In this document: positions 11,785-22,825 of the stretch, piece by piece
Layout of the letters: every line of letters begins with the position of its first letter
Numbering within the stretch: the first letter of the stretch is position 1
Assembly (NCBI GenBank): GCA_017607445.1
Contig: JAEVHH010000001.1
Span: forward strand, 1,178,001-1,242,000
Length of the DNA stretch: 64,000 bases
Reading direction: 5' to 3'
Source of the DNA: Histoplasma ohiense
Lineage: Eukaryota; Ascomycota; Eurotiomycetes; Onygenales; Ajellomycetaceae
Position numbers and translations under genes: made by a program
Notes under the pieces: model-generated
The model's input: the letters and a program-made list of their open reading frames with translations, nothing else
Databases searched by the model: none
Told to the model about the DNA's origin: nothing

Positions 11785-12219
11785 ATGAGCAGCGTTCTTG
11801 GTGGTGCTCCTCCTGGAACGGACCTCACGGAAAATCGCAATCGCGAATTCAATGCCTCCGTCGCCACGGTATATGGCCTTGCTGTAATTTCCGTGGCTTT
11901 ACGTTTCTTTACAAGAGTCATGGTGCAGAACTTCACGGTCAAAGCCGATGACTGGCTGATATTGGTTTCACTCGCAAGTTGTCCAGCAACCAGCGCGATT
12001 TTATATGCTTCTGACAGTCATTTATCAGGCATCTGTAACGTGCAGTTTCGCCCTTGCGATATCAGGTGAGGACAACCTTGGATGTTCGAAGCTTCCTCTC
12101 AATACCCATTCGGACTAAAAGTGGCTGTTTATAGGGGGTCGATACGGCCTTGGGAAACATGTCTGGATTGTACCTCTGTCTGATGTGATGGTATTAATAA
12201 AGGTAAGGACAAGAATTAC

Positions 12220-12284
<65 letters not shown>

Positions 12285-13286
12285 AGAATCACTAACAGTT
12301 GTGAGTTATGAAGTTACACTACATATACATGTTCATGTATATCTTGAACATTCCACTGATAAAATTTTCAATCCTGCTATTTTATCGCCGTATTTTCGGG
12401 ATGAACTGGTCGATGTGGGTCTGTTTTTTTCTCTCGGGTGGCTATTACATTGCATGCACCATCACTCTGATAATTGCTTGCCAACCGATATCCTATTACT
12501 GGACCCAGGTCCAGGATGCGGAATCTGGAAGTTGTCGCTTCCAACCTCACATTTTTTATCTTGGAAATGCAGCAGCCAATGTTGCGACAGATGTATTGAT
12601 ACTTCTTGTCCCCATTCCGCTTGTCTGGAAACTTCAGATGCCCACCTCAAAAAAATTTTTAGTGTCCAGTTTATTTTTGTTAGGCACATTGTGCGTAATA
12701 CGGCTCCTTCCTTAATACCTTTATTTTCACCAGAAGCTCATAGCTAACAACCAAATGTTTGGCTGCTTATAGTGTCTGTGTCGTAAGTATTATTCGGATC
12801 AAATTTATGGGCGAGCTCGCGAGAGCCAAGGATGTCACATTTATCCTCGTTAACATTTTCCTCTGGTCCTTTGTCGAGCCATGCATTGGCATTGTTTGCG
12901 CCTGTCTGCCAACACTACGGCCTCTTCTTCAAAAAGTATCACGTGTTCTATTTGGAACGGAATTTGGGAAGAGCTTTAGTTCTGGCCCAGGGATTTCACC
13001 TGGGTTGGTGCGAACGCAACAAAGTACCACCGTGGACGGTACTAAGAAGCAGAAGAATGGCTTTCAGAGGATGAAAGGAGCCGTAGGGGCAAAGCCGGAA
13101 TCGGGAAATGGTCGGATGCGCTTGCGACCCACAGAAGACGAGACTGCGCTAACGACAGTGTCCGCGCAGTTCGAGATGGATGATTTTAGACGAAATGGGG
13201 CGAGTGATGCTGACTCTGAAAGCCAAAATCAATCTTCGGGGATCAGAGTTAAGACGGACTTCGGCTGGCAGGAAGATGTGCAGTAG
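11785..13286 (+). CDS. Rhodopsin-like seven-transmembrane fungal membrane protein
   Basis: Five exons: 11785-11973, 12029-12065, 12135-12202, 12314-12690 and 12773-13286, giving 394 residues. Seven hydrophobic segments follow in order, with family marks: RFFTRV after helix 1, DDWLILVSL at helix 2, GGRYGLGKHVW, ILLFYRRIF in helix 3, QPISYYW after helix 4, and SFVEPCIGIVCACLPTLRP at helix 7. This is the fungal rhodopsin/SAT-type integral membrane family related to PTH11-like receptors but without a CFEM domain. The C-terminal ~110 residues are hydrophilic and charged. Intron 1 (11974-12028) appears to be GC-AG, with donor GCAAGT; a weaker GT donor at 11965 would delete three residues. Intron 3 contains a long (AT)n(GT)n microsatellite. 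Function and ligand are unknown for nearly all members. Confidence 0.85.
12219..12282. repeat. Compound microsatellite (AT)n(GT)n within an intron
   Basis: About ten AT units run directly into about twenty-one GT units in intron 3 of the seven-helix gene. The tract sits between donor (12203) and branch site (about 12293), so length change alters only intron size. Likely highly variable between isolates. Confidence 0.95.
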
Positions 13287-14464
13287 CTTATTGAGTTCCT
13301 AATATGTAATGACATATATGAGATGCCACATTGACAGTTTTTCTGAGCTTTCTCACGTAAACTTCCTGCTCCATCTACCCCACTTCATGAATTTCTCAAG
13401 GGGTAAATGTATTGAGCATCAAACACCGCGGCGCGAATAAAGTCGCTCTGAGATGCGTGTATCAATGCCAGCCCATGTTCTGTTCTAGAGCGATAGGTTA
13501 AAGCAACAAACAATGTTACTGTTTAAACATCTCATGCATCTGATGCGGCAATCAGAAAATGAAAAACACAAAAAGACATCAATTGGAAGAAATGACAACA
13601 GAAAAGCAGATTTTCATTTTATATCTGTGCATGGACAGATTTACAGAAAATGGAGTCGCATTGAATGACAACTAACATCTGCTGAAATCGACCATCTAAT
13701 CTTTGATAACCCTGATCCCGACTCTGTGTGTGGTGGTGAGCATGCAGTAGTAATTCAACTCAATGTCAGTGTTGGAGCGTGTGGTGTGTGGTCAGATGGG
13801 GTGAAAACGTGGCTCACTTAGCTTTTTCCAGATAAATCGAGAACGATCATCTATTGATATCTTAACACCCAGAATATGAAAATATTATATTATACGTAAT
13901 TTACTGATTTAGACATATACATTGATAAATAAGATATTTAGAATTTAAAATTATAAGTATATTGTTGAGCGACAGTCTGTATTATTTGGTACTTTGACAC
14001 ATAAATTACGTATACAAATTGCAGGAGATAGTTATCCATTCAGATTACAGTATTGTCATCAATATATCCATCTATTATTTTTTTTATTAAAAATTATATA
14101 TATTAGGATACCATGTAGTTAGTTTTAACAATGAATACATCCCATATAAATTTACTATGAGAAATTCTTGATTTTTACACATGTAATACACATCATAATA
14201 TAGCTTTCTAGAAAAGCAAACTTCTTTCAAAGATTTTAAATTACTCTTTATAAATCTATTATAACAATTCATGGTTGAGATATGTCTGTCAAATATTTTG
14301 AAATTTGTGTGGGAAAATGCTCCGTAGTCATCATAACATTGATTAATAAATAGCAAACATACAGACTAGTCAACCAGAGCACCCACAATTGGATACCATC
14401 TCTAGAAAAATTAAGAGGAAATAATAAACAGGAGACCAAAATCCCTCATTTCAACGCCGCAATC
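13287..14464. other. AT-rich relic block
   Basis: From about 13840 to 14440 the sequence is strongly AT-rich compared with both neighbours, a composition typical of a RIP-mutated repeat. A minus-strand frame at 14087-14356 stays open for 89 codons and is dominated by Asn, Lys, Ile, Tyr and Phe, as expected of a coding sequence driven towards A/T; I could not assign it. No clear terminal repeats were found. The part nearest the membrane-protein gene is probably its 3' region. Confidence 0.5.
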
Positions 14465-15368
14465 ATGGATCATATAATCATCACGAAAATAGAAGCCTCA
14501 GACTGGAGCGAAATAATCCAAGGTCATTTCCGAGCGTTTCAACAAGAACCCTTCCAGCAGCTAATACATGGCGAGGATACCCCGCGCAACCAGCAGATCT
14601 TCAAGGAGAGGAGCTTGAAGCAGTTCGCGACTCAAAGTAACTCCATCTGGCTCAAGGCTATCGATACGAACAACGGTCGTAAAATTGTTGGCGTGGTCAA
14701 TTACAAGTTGAAACCCGCGTATGTTCCCCTGGCGCGACCTGAACTGAAGATGGAGGACATGATATGGCTCGAAGATGTGGAGGACAAGAGGATTTTAGAT
14801 GTGATGTTTAGAGATATTGTGGATCGGAAGCTGAGGCTTTTGAGGGAGGGGCATATTGGTGGGTTTCCTTTGTTCTTTAGCTTTTTGGTTTTTCTTTTTC
14901 TTTTTATAGTCCATTTGCGTATTTGAATGTTTGTATCTATATATACTCCTTCCATCCCTCCAGCACGGGATCATGTCCTGTTTCTTTGAGGAAACCTACA
15001 TGCCTTGCACGAGCATATCCATCCTGGCTGGGCTATTCTGAGCACCCGCCTAATGTGTAGCCACATACATCAATTACTGTTGGCATGGTTTAACATGATT
15101 CTCAGAGCTCGACGCCCTCTTCGTCCTCCCCGAATACCGGGGGCAAGGAATCGCAAGCCAGCTCATAAAATGGGGCTGCGATCTCGCTAACCACCTGATG
15201 GTGCCGGTATGGCTGGAAGCTTCCATGATGGCACACCCCGTGTATCTTCGACATGGGTTTGTCGACATCGAGCACGGCCACTATGTGATTGGGAAGTGGG
15301 ATGTGGAGTATTATGTGATGAGGTTGGAGCCGAAGGCCCTGGAAGTTAAAGTAAAGATGGAAAATTAG
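14465..15368 (+). CDS. GNAT-family N-acetyltransferase
   Basis: Two exons, 14465-14858 and 15106-15368, about 218 residues. The single 247-nt intron has donor GTGGGT and acceptor CTCAG; it joins GHIE to LDALFVLPEYRG in frame. That junction restores GNAT motif A, with the acetyl-CoA pyrophosphate-binding loop YRGQGIAS, followed by motif B (VWLEASMMAHPVYLRHGF). The N-terminal half (AFQQEPFQQLI, WLKAIDTNNGRKIVGVVNY) gives the first strands of the fold. The protein belongs to the fungal branch of small GNATs with unknown acceptor, possibly small molecules or drugs. A variant using an extra 11-nt exon at 14964-14974 is possible but needs a poor donor. It lies just after the AT-rich block. Confidence 0.8.
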
Positions 15369-15848
15369 TTAATTACTATGAGGATGTGAAGGTTATGTTG
15401 TATTTAATTGGTTTTTTAAGGGTCTCGTGGTCTGAACAAAATAGAAGCGGGACGGAGTTGTTTGGAATATATTGTTGATGCATTTTAAGGGTATATACTT
15501 GCATGCGTTGGATACTTCTTGGGCGACGAAAATGTTCCGTGAACTCAAGAAGCTGTCTACCTAGACTGTTTGATATAAATATGAAGCAGGGTTTTACGGA
15601 TTTGTAAGTACTTGTGAGATGGAACCGACATCAAGGGCGCATCGGATATCCCAGCCTGAATGTGAAATATGAGGCTAATATAGTCTTCAGATTATTTGGC
15701 AAGGGTATTTTTATATATAACATGCTTCAATCTCCCTTCACGCGGAGGAATCAGTGTGATTCAGATACCACCGTCGTTGATCGAATGTTCCAGTTTTGTC
15801 ACTCCTTTAGGTTTGAGGGGTTCTGGATTCTTACCACTATCCTAGATC

Positions 15849-16865
15849 CTAAGTTGACCTCCGAGCTAGACCTGGAAACTCGGCCAAACTATGATGAATT
15901 TTTAGCTGCAATTTAGCCGTTTCATAGACTAACTTCTCTCCCCCAATACTCTGTAGCTCCGCCAAGGAGCTGTTCATGTCCAATGCTGAATGGACGATTT
16001 TGTTCGTCGATAGGACATGTCGAAGCAACTCTGCTCCGAGCTCCCCGTTTTCTGCCACCACTTCGAAAAATTCGTCGTTCTCAATCAGTATATCCACATT
16101 GTCCAAGACGAGTGCGAAAATTTCGTCAACAAATTCGGAGTAATTTCCAGTCTCACATCGGTAAACCGCTCGGATCACCTCCACAAAACTGTCGCTGCGG
16201 GGGTTGGTTTTGGCCCATAAAAGGACCATTTCTTTTGCCCACTCTTGCAGGCAAAATATGTCGAATCTGTCAACGAGAGCGTATAAACGGAGTAATCGGA
16301 GGCCCGTGTTTTTCTGGGGGGTGTCCAAAGCGCCTTCAATAGCTATCGTTGACGCTTCGGGGGGTATAATGCGCTGAGTTGGCTGGTCGATACCGTCTAG
16401 CAAGATCATTATATCAGCATGAGCTTCTGGCCAGAGCTCTGCAAAGTATGAAGACTCGAAACCATATAGGATGGAAATTAATAATTCGAGAGTATCAGCA
16501 TCTTCTTCTGGCAGATGGATTCTTTTTGAAGTCGATTCCTAACAGAAAGTTAGCTAATCTGTTCGATTTATGAATTTACCCATAGCTGAAAATAGGAAGT
16601 AGGTGAAGAATAGGGGCTGAATTGGAGTTGAAAAAAAATCATTGCCTACCACAAATCTCCCCTTCACGGCTCTATCGAAAAATCGTGACCGGGAGCAAAT
16701 GACGCTGGAATGGACTTTATATTCACAGTCTTTACCAGATATTGTGAAATCTAAGTTTTCTGGCGGTTCGTCAAATTGGGCTATTCTTTCAACAAGTTTG
16801 CGATGGCGAGAGATTTCTTCCTCTCCTTTACTTTCAATTCCAGGTGGTGCTTCTGGGTTATCCAT
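15849..16865 (-). CDS. BTB/POZ domain protein
   Basis: Two exons, 16865-16650 and 16538-15849, about 301 residues; the 111-nt intron has donor GTAGGC and acceptor TTAG. The BTB fold begins near residue 35 (LDFTISGKDCEYKVHSSVI, then SRFFDRAVKGRFVES) and continues across the junction into HLPEEDADTLELLISILYG. A helical C-terminal half follows (LLRLYALVDRFDIFCLQEWA and a region of alternating acidic helices). Such fungal BTB proteins lack kelch or MATH partners and may act as cullin-3 adaptors; that role is inferred from the fold only. The open frame extends upstream of 16865, but only from a GTG, so the Met of MDNPEAPPG is chosen. Confidence 0.8.
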
Positions 16866-16979
16866 TTTGGCTCCAAACTGCTTTCTCTGGCGCTCTATCC
16901 TTCTGAGGGGAATTGTCTGTCGTTGGAAGTACTGGTAGTTACGGCGAGATTTCTTTGAGCGGCTTATCACAGGGAAAGA

Positions 16980-19187
16980 ATACCATTTATAGTTCAGTGG
17001 AGCCTAAAACGAGGATAACCACCGGGGAGGTGCCTTTGGCAGGCAGAATATTTCCTTCCAGTCTGCCTTCAAAAGGATGGAAGAATTGATTTCACACAGT
17101 CTGATTATGCTTGGGCCTTGCATGTTAGCTGCATACAACAATGTCACCAATGAGAAAGTAAAATTTGCAGCCTATAGCCTATGTTTGGATGCGCTGGAAA
17201 AACGTCGACTTGTCGCTAGTATCCAACTCCAAAATAGGCTGGCTTCCTGCTAAATAATTTATGGACCGTCCAGGGCTTTCCTTCTGCGCCTGTCTCCGCA
17301 TTTCCGAATAGAAGTTAGCAAAATCAAAATAAATTAAGGTTGATGTTCGCTCTCCGTGATCTTCAACTTGCCGGCCGATGATGACCTCGTGCCATCTTCC
17401 CATGCACAGCAACCAGTACTCGTAGTTTCTGATGTCTCCGTGCCGCGAGACTTCTCCTAGTTGGTGAAGCTAAATTTCTTCTAATCTGCCACGTTATTGA
17501 AATTTCATAATGTCAAGTGTGGATCCTGCCCAGGACGAAGACATGGGAGCCGGGGAAGCGGAGAGCAGATAGACGATCTTCCGCCTCTCTCGAATGGTGT
17601 GACTGTCGACTACCAATTAATAATTCCAATACCCATTGAAACATACATCATCGGATTAGTGATGTTTATTTCCGTTCAGCAGCTTGCGGCTTGTTTTTAA
17701 TTATTACGATTGGAGATGGACCAGTATGGAAGTTCACTCATGGACTCGGCAGGCAAGTTGATTGCTGGAGGAAATGGTTATGTTGATTTGCCCTCATCAT
17801 TATTGTAAATTTAGAAGTTTCAGGTCAAGTCAGTATAATGGGCAATGAGATTTTCTGTGGATGCCATGACCGTTTTCGCGACCAGCCGGCACAATTAACT
17901 ACAGTTTCGCGGGCACCTCATCCTCAACACCGAACTCAGTACCTCGAGGAAATATATCCCTTACAGCATAATAAACCAGTTATATTAGAAACCCGACATC
18001 ACGAGGGCCCCTACACAAAATAAACCGAGGAGCATCTCCGGGTTACATTCAACAGATGCTTGGAATCGATTTCCTGGTACTCCTCTAAAGCCAACATGTG
18101 GCAGAAGTGTCGAATGGACGGATAATTGATAATAAAATATCTCCTTCCATCAGTTTCCCTCGGGGCGTGACGGATCTCGAGAGTCACGGTGACCCACAGC
18201 AGGTTTGATGATGCTGCCAACCAATTTTACATCGCCGCTAATATTTTCCAGCGACCTTAGTGAATCCCTGATTGGTAGAGTCAGTAGCCCCTAGGGCACA
18301 CATAAGAGGTTCTGAAGTCACTTCGTCTTTCTGCTTTTCATCCCGACTTAAAATTGATATCAACTTGGATAGAATCTGCACGTGGAGAGAATATTTGCTT
18401 CAAATATACAAAGTGCCAAGGGGAGTAGGGTTTGAGTTCTGTGATGACTGTTGGAGGACAGGAAAGTCCCATTCTGTATTTTGTAGTGGGTTACGGTCGA
18501 GGATGTTGGAGCGGCGACTTCATGGGTTTGGCGGGAGGAGGCCGCGACTTCGACGCCTGGAGCTTCATCAGCAAAGCTTTTAGGGCCGGTATTGTGAGTG
18601 AGAGGAAGAATGTGGAGGACGGGAAGCGGCATGATGTATAGCTGTTCCCCGATACTCATGAAAATCGAGGAGTGACATGTGTAAAGCGTTTTCGTGATGT
18701 CTAGTTGTTTATAACTGAGGTATGTATGAGTGGTCTAAGGCGACGAGGTTCGGTATGCAGAGGTCCAAGAGCCTGGTGGTTGTCGGGCCGAAAATAGAGG
18801 TTTATGAGTATTGACAGCCTTATCTCTCTCTCACACTCTGTCTATTTTTTGAGGCTGTTCGTAAAGCTGCTGAGATGACCACTGTGCGCATGCGATTTCG
18901 TATTTTGCTACCTAGGACTAATTCAAAGTCACATGACCATCAGCGGGTTGGGACTTGGTAAGTTTGAATCGTTCCGTAATCTTGTAATTATCCAGTTTTA
19001 GTTACCAGATACTAGGAGGACTTTTAGTTCGACGCGTGAACTCAGAATCATACAATACCGCGTTTCCTCCTCCACCACCGCCGCCAACATCCAACATCCT
19101 CCCCAAACATCGACATGACAGTAGCGACATTCAACTTAACCAATTCGATGTACCATTCATTTCTCGTGCCTGCTTCTTTTTCCTGTG
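16980..19187. other. Intergenic with possible broken minus-strand coding pieces
   Basis: Three minus-strand stretches look protein-like but do not join into a gene I recognise: 18659-18360 (MSIGEQLYIMPLPVLHILPL onward), 18250-18011 (two overlapping frames, one ending RRYFIINYPSIRHFCHMLALEE onward in spirit, the other SGDVKLVGSIIKPAVGHRDS), and 17470-17179 (NYEYWLLCMGRWHEVIIGRQ, then Phe/Tyr-rich). In-frame stops and a frame change between overlapping stretches suggest decay, or introns I cannot place. The right 500 bp is the CDC45 promoter. Confidence 0.3.
19032..19037 (+). promoter_or_regulatory. ACGCGT (MluI cell-cycle box) upstream of CDC45
   Basis: ACGCGT lies 151 nt before the CDC45 start codon. 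In yeasts the MBF factor (Mbp1/Swi6-type) binds this box to drive G1/S genes, including replication factors. A six-base site is expected by chance many times in 64 kb, so only its position makes it interesting. Confidence 0.4.
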
Positions 19188-21843
19188 ATGTATCTGCCTC
19201 GGAATCTTATTTCCCAGCTTTACCTTAAGCTCCTACGATCCCACCATCCCCTCTCGCCGCCTGTACTCATACTTGCTGCCCTCGAGCCAGATGCACTGTG
19301 TGCTTGTCGAATCTTGACGACACTACTTAAACGAGATTATATCCCTCATAAAATACAACCAATTAGCGGATATGCGGATTTGTCCCGTGCTGGAGAAGAG
19401 CTGGTTCGTCCCATGCGAACCTCGCATGGCGGAAGCGGTGGAGTGGTCGTCTGCATGGGCGTGGGAGGCCTAGTAGATCTAAGTGATATATTAGGCCTCG
19501 ATGTGGATGAGACGGGGAGCATGGGTGGAGTCGAAATTTGGGTCATTGATGCAAGAAGACCCTGGAATTTGGGGAATGTCTTTGGAGGATATCCCGGTTG
19601 CGCTGCGCTGGAGGAACAAGATTCACATCCAAGACGGAATGCTGTTGGTTTAAATAAAGGATGTATCACGCCATCTTATAAATCTAATGAAGGAGGAATA
19701 ATCGTTTTTGATGATGGCGACATCGACGAAGAATTAACGGCGGAAAGGGAAGCTTACTTCGCACTTCTAGAAATGCCGGAGTTGGATGAGGATGGTGAGG
19801 GAAGTGACGATTCTAACAGTGCATCGGACACAGATGAAGACTCTGGCTCTCACTCGAAGAAACGAAAGTCATGGTCAGGTCGCGATGACGACGATGAGCG
19901 CTCTGATGACGAGGGACCACCCCGACAGAGACGCAGAAGTAACTCTGTTCGTATTAATTGATATCATAAATGACCTCAAGCCTGGACTAATAGGTATATT
20001 ATAGGGATCTTTTATAACGTCACCAAGCCGTTATCAACGTCAACCGCGAGATTCCTCACAGTCATCTCGCTCTCCATCGCCTTCATCAAGCTCCGAATCC
20101 CCAGCGGCACCAAAACAACCATCGGCCCGTACTCTACGGCGTCGGTTAGTGCGTCTAAAACGAAAACACGAAGGTGTTTTACGAGCGTACTACTCCCTTG
20201 GCACGTCATATTCTGAACCTATATCGTCTATATTATACTCGCTTGCATCAGAACTTGGCCGGGAAGATAATGACCTTTTGTGGCTTGCAATTGTCGGCGT
20301 ATCCAGTTTAGAGCTCTCAGGGCGAACTATGGCGGGTGTAGGGATATCCAATGCCTCTGAGTCTGGAGGCTTAGCTGGGTGGGGAGGTGAGCGAGGTGAG
20401 CGCATTAGGCAGGTTCTTCGCGACGAGGTTCGTCGCTTGAATCCTCCCGAACTCTCCGAGGCTGGCCGCGACGCTCTACGAAGCGAAGTTAGTGGCGTTA
20501 TACCGACCACTGGCCGCTCACCCACCGATACTTCGATACTACTTTCACCTGAACCACGATTCCTGCTTGTACGCCATTGGTCTTTGTATGAAAGCATGCT
20601 ACACAGTCCATACCTGGCCACTAGACTTCATGTCTGGAGCGAAAATGGGCGAAAGCGTCTACACAAACTTCTCGCTAAGATGGGCGTGAGCCTTAGTCAG
20701 TGTCATCAAAATTATACTCATATGGACATGGAAGTCAAACGCGGACTGCGGCAAAAGCTACTCAAGTATGCGCCAATGTATGGGCTGGAAGGACTGGTAC
20801 CACCTGCATCTTCGGGAGCTCAATTTGGCACTTATGCTGGTTGGGGCTTTGTACGCAGTTGGGGCTGGAAGGCGTGCCTGTCCGCCACCGATGTTGGTGT
20901 GATCATTGGCGCTATCCTCGAAGTCGGCAAAATAGATCCCACATCATCAGATAGTGATGGTCATCACTTTCAAAAGTTTGCACGTAAACAAGACGAGAAT
21001 GTATCCAATATCGTTTCTGATCCAGACTCAGACTCTTCCCAGATCCTTGCCCGGTTCTGGAGTGCCTATGATGCGATATCTTTAACGTCATCCGAATCCC
21101 CGACAAATCTCCTCAGCTCCTTACCTCTTGCCCAACACCTCCATCGTGCAATTTTACGCACAGGCACCTCTCTACTTTCCAAACACCAAATCCGACATTT
21201 ACGCGCATTTCGAATTGCAGTAGTTAAGGACGGCCCGGACGTGAAACTTTTCACTAATCCCGGCGCGTTAACTAAACTCGCACTATGGGTGGGGGAGGCG
21301 GTTCGTGTGCAGGAGCAAGAAAAGGAAGACATTGTGAAAGTTGGCGGCAAACGGGTAGTGGGGACACCACTTGTCCTAGCCGGCTTGGATGAGGATAGAA
21401 ATGTCTACGTGGTTGTTGGAACAGGTGGTGGGGGAGGAGTGGTGGATTTCGCTGCTCTCGCGCAGCAACGTGATGAGAAGCGGAAAAAGAAGGAAGCGCA
21501 GGAGAAAAGGAGGGCAGAAAGAGAGGAGAGGAGGGCTAAGCGGGCGGCTGAGAGAGCGGAGCATGAGGATGATGAGGATGATGAGTCGGAAGAAGAGGAA
21601 GAAAGTGATAGTTCTTCATCCTCTAGCTCTGACTCTGACTCGGATGCTGAATTTGACGAGCGGAGTAACATACACAATCGAAAAATGGCGCGGAATCGGT
21701 TTGGGATTGCTTTCCAAGAAGTTGTTCACGAAACAAATGCGCGGGTGAGAATCGACAGTTTCGAGCATTGTGTTGTAGAGGTGCAGAAGGAAGATCTGGG
21801 CGGATTTCTTGAAGCGCTGAGTTTCCGAAGCGTTGTTGGCTAA
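19188..21843 (+). CDS. CDC45: DNA replication initiation factor Cdc45
   Basis: Two exons, 19188-19946 and 20005-21843, about 865 residues. Cdc45 joins Mcm2-7 and GINS in the CMG helicase at origins and forks in the nucleus. The N-terminus (MYLPRNLISQLYLKLL, LILAALEPDALCACRILT, RDYIPHKIQPISGY) is diagnostic and belongs to the degenerate RecJ/DHH phosphoesterase fold. Next come VIDARRPWNLGNVFGG and an acidic Ser-rich segment with a basic cluster (PPRQRRRS), where the 58-nt intron falls (donor GTTCGT, CTAAT branch). The second exon holds the conserved C-terminal half (LLWLAIVGVSSLELSG, GWGFVRSWGWKACLSATDVG). A fungal insertion near residues 735-795 is almost pure charged coiled coil plus Glu and Ser runs. 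The longer frame starting at 19185 uses GTG, so the adjacent ATG is preferred. Confidence 0.95.
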
Positions 21844-22825
21844 TAATAAATACATGCATGATATGTCAATGCATTGTGCCGGACATTACAATCCCTTGCT
21901 AATCCGGCCGCAAACTTCGCACAACTTTATTATTGAGGGATCTGACTATCTCTGGGCATTCCATCTCCTAATGTCCTATCCTTCAGCCCACATCGGCGCA
22001 TAGTTCTTTCTTTCACCCTGTTACATTATCTTACGTTTTTACTCGCCTTGGCTCTCATTTCCGTTCATGAGGAACCTCATCCATCTTCCCAATATTCGCC
22101 AGAAATTTCCAGCACGATGGTGTTAATGATGTTTCTCGGCCGCTAAATCACACAATATACCTCTCCTCTCTCCCCTTCCAATTTATCTCATGCACAACTC
22201 TCAACCTTCCGTTTCATGACCTTTCCACGAATGTCACATTTCTAGCCCTCGTTTCGCGTTTTTTGCAACTAGCTTTTTGGAGTATGTCTCACGGTCTCAT
22301 TTCATACTTTCTCCTATTTATTCTTTTTTCCGTCACGAAACCGGATATACAGGCCTTGTATATAGCGTTGGAGGGATGTAGAGGGTAACATAAGGGTTAC
22401 CGGACCATTGTTGGGAGTTTTCTGAGAATGATTATCTTCTTCGTTTGTTCCGTCATTTTTTCTTTTCTTTTCTCTTTCTTTCTCCATTTATCTTCTTCCC
22501 TCCCCCAATAGCTACAAGATGGAATGGAATATTAGTTATATATAAAAGAAAGGGATGCATGTGCTGAAGTAATATAGAATCATAGATTCAAACAGGGTTT
22601 TTAAATATGTGTATTTATGTGTGTGTGAAGAAGTTGTCATAAATCTTCAGTTCTGATAATAAAAGTATATAATTTTATACACAGATTTGCCCTCCCGTCA
22701 GATGTTTGAGGGAGAAAATAGGACGAATAAAAGGAGGTATAGATGTCTAAAACAAAACTATCAAAGAAAATGATGGAAACTAAATGGATCATAGCGTAAA
22801 GAAAAGTTAAAAACTTTGAACGACG
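21844..22825. other. Convergent 3' intergenic region
   Basis: Lies between the convergent 3' ends of CDC45 and GPI8. It is T- and pyrimidine-rich on the plus strand, with no ORF of note; it probably holds both 3' UTRs and poly(A) signals. Confidence 0.5.

Noticed and set aside
14964..14974. Eleven-nucleotide extra exon in the GNAT gene
   Set aside because: It needs a poor GTCCTG donor; one 247-nt intron gives a better junction (GHIE-LDALFV).
11785..16865. Biosynthetic cluster around the membrane protein, GNAT and BTB genes
   Set aside because: No backbone enzyme (PKS, NRPS, terpene cyclase) or cluster regulator is present; adjacency alone is not evidence.
21405..21677. Ser-rich minus-strand frame opposite CDC45
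   Set aside because: A shadow of the Glu/Arg/Ser-rich low-complexity codons of CDC45.
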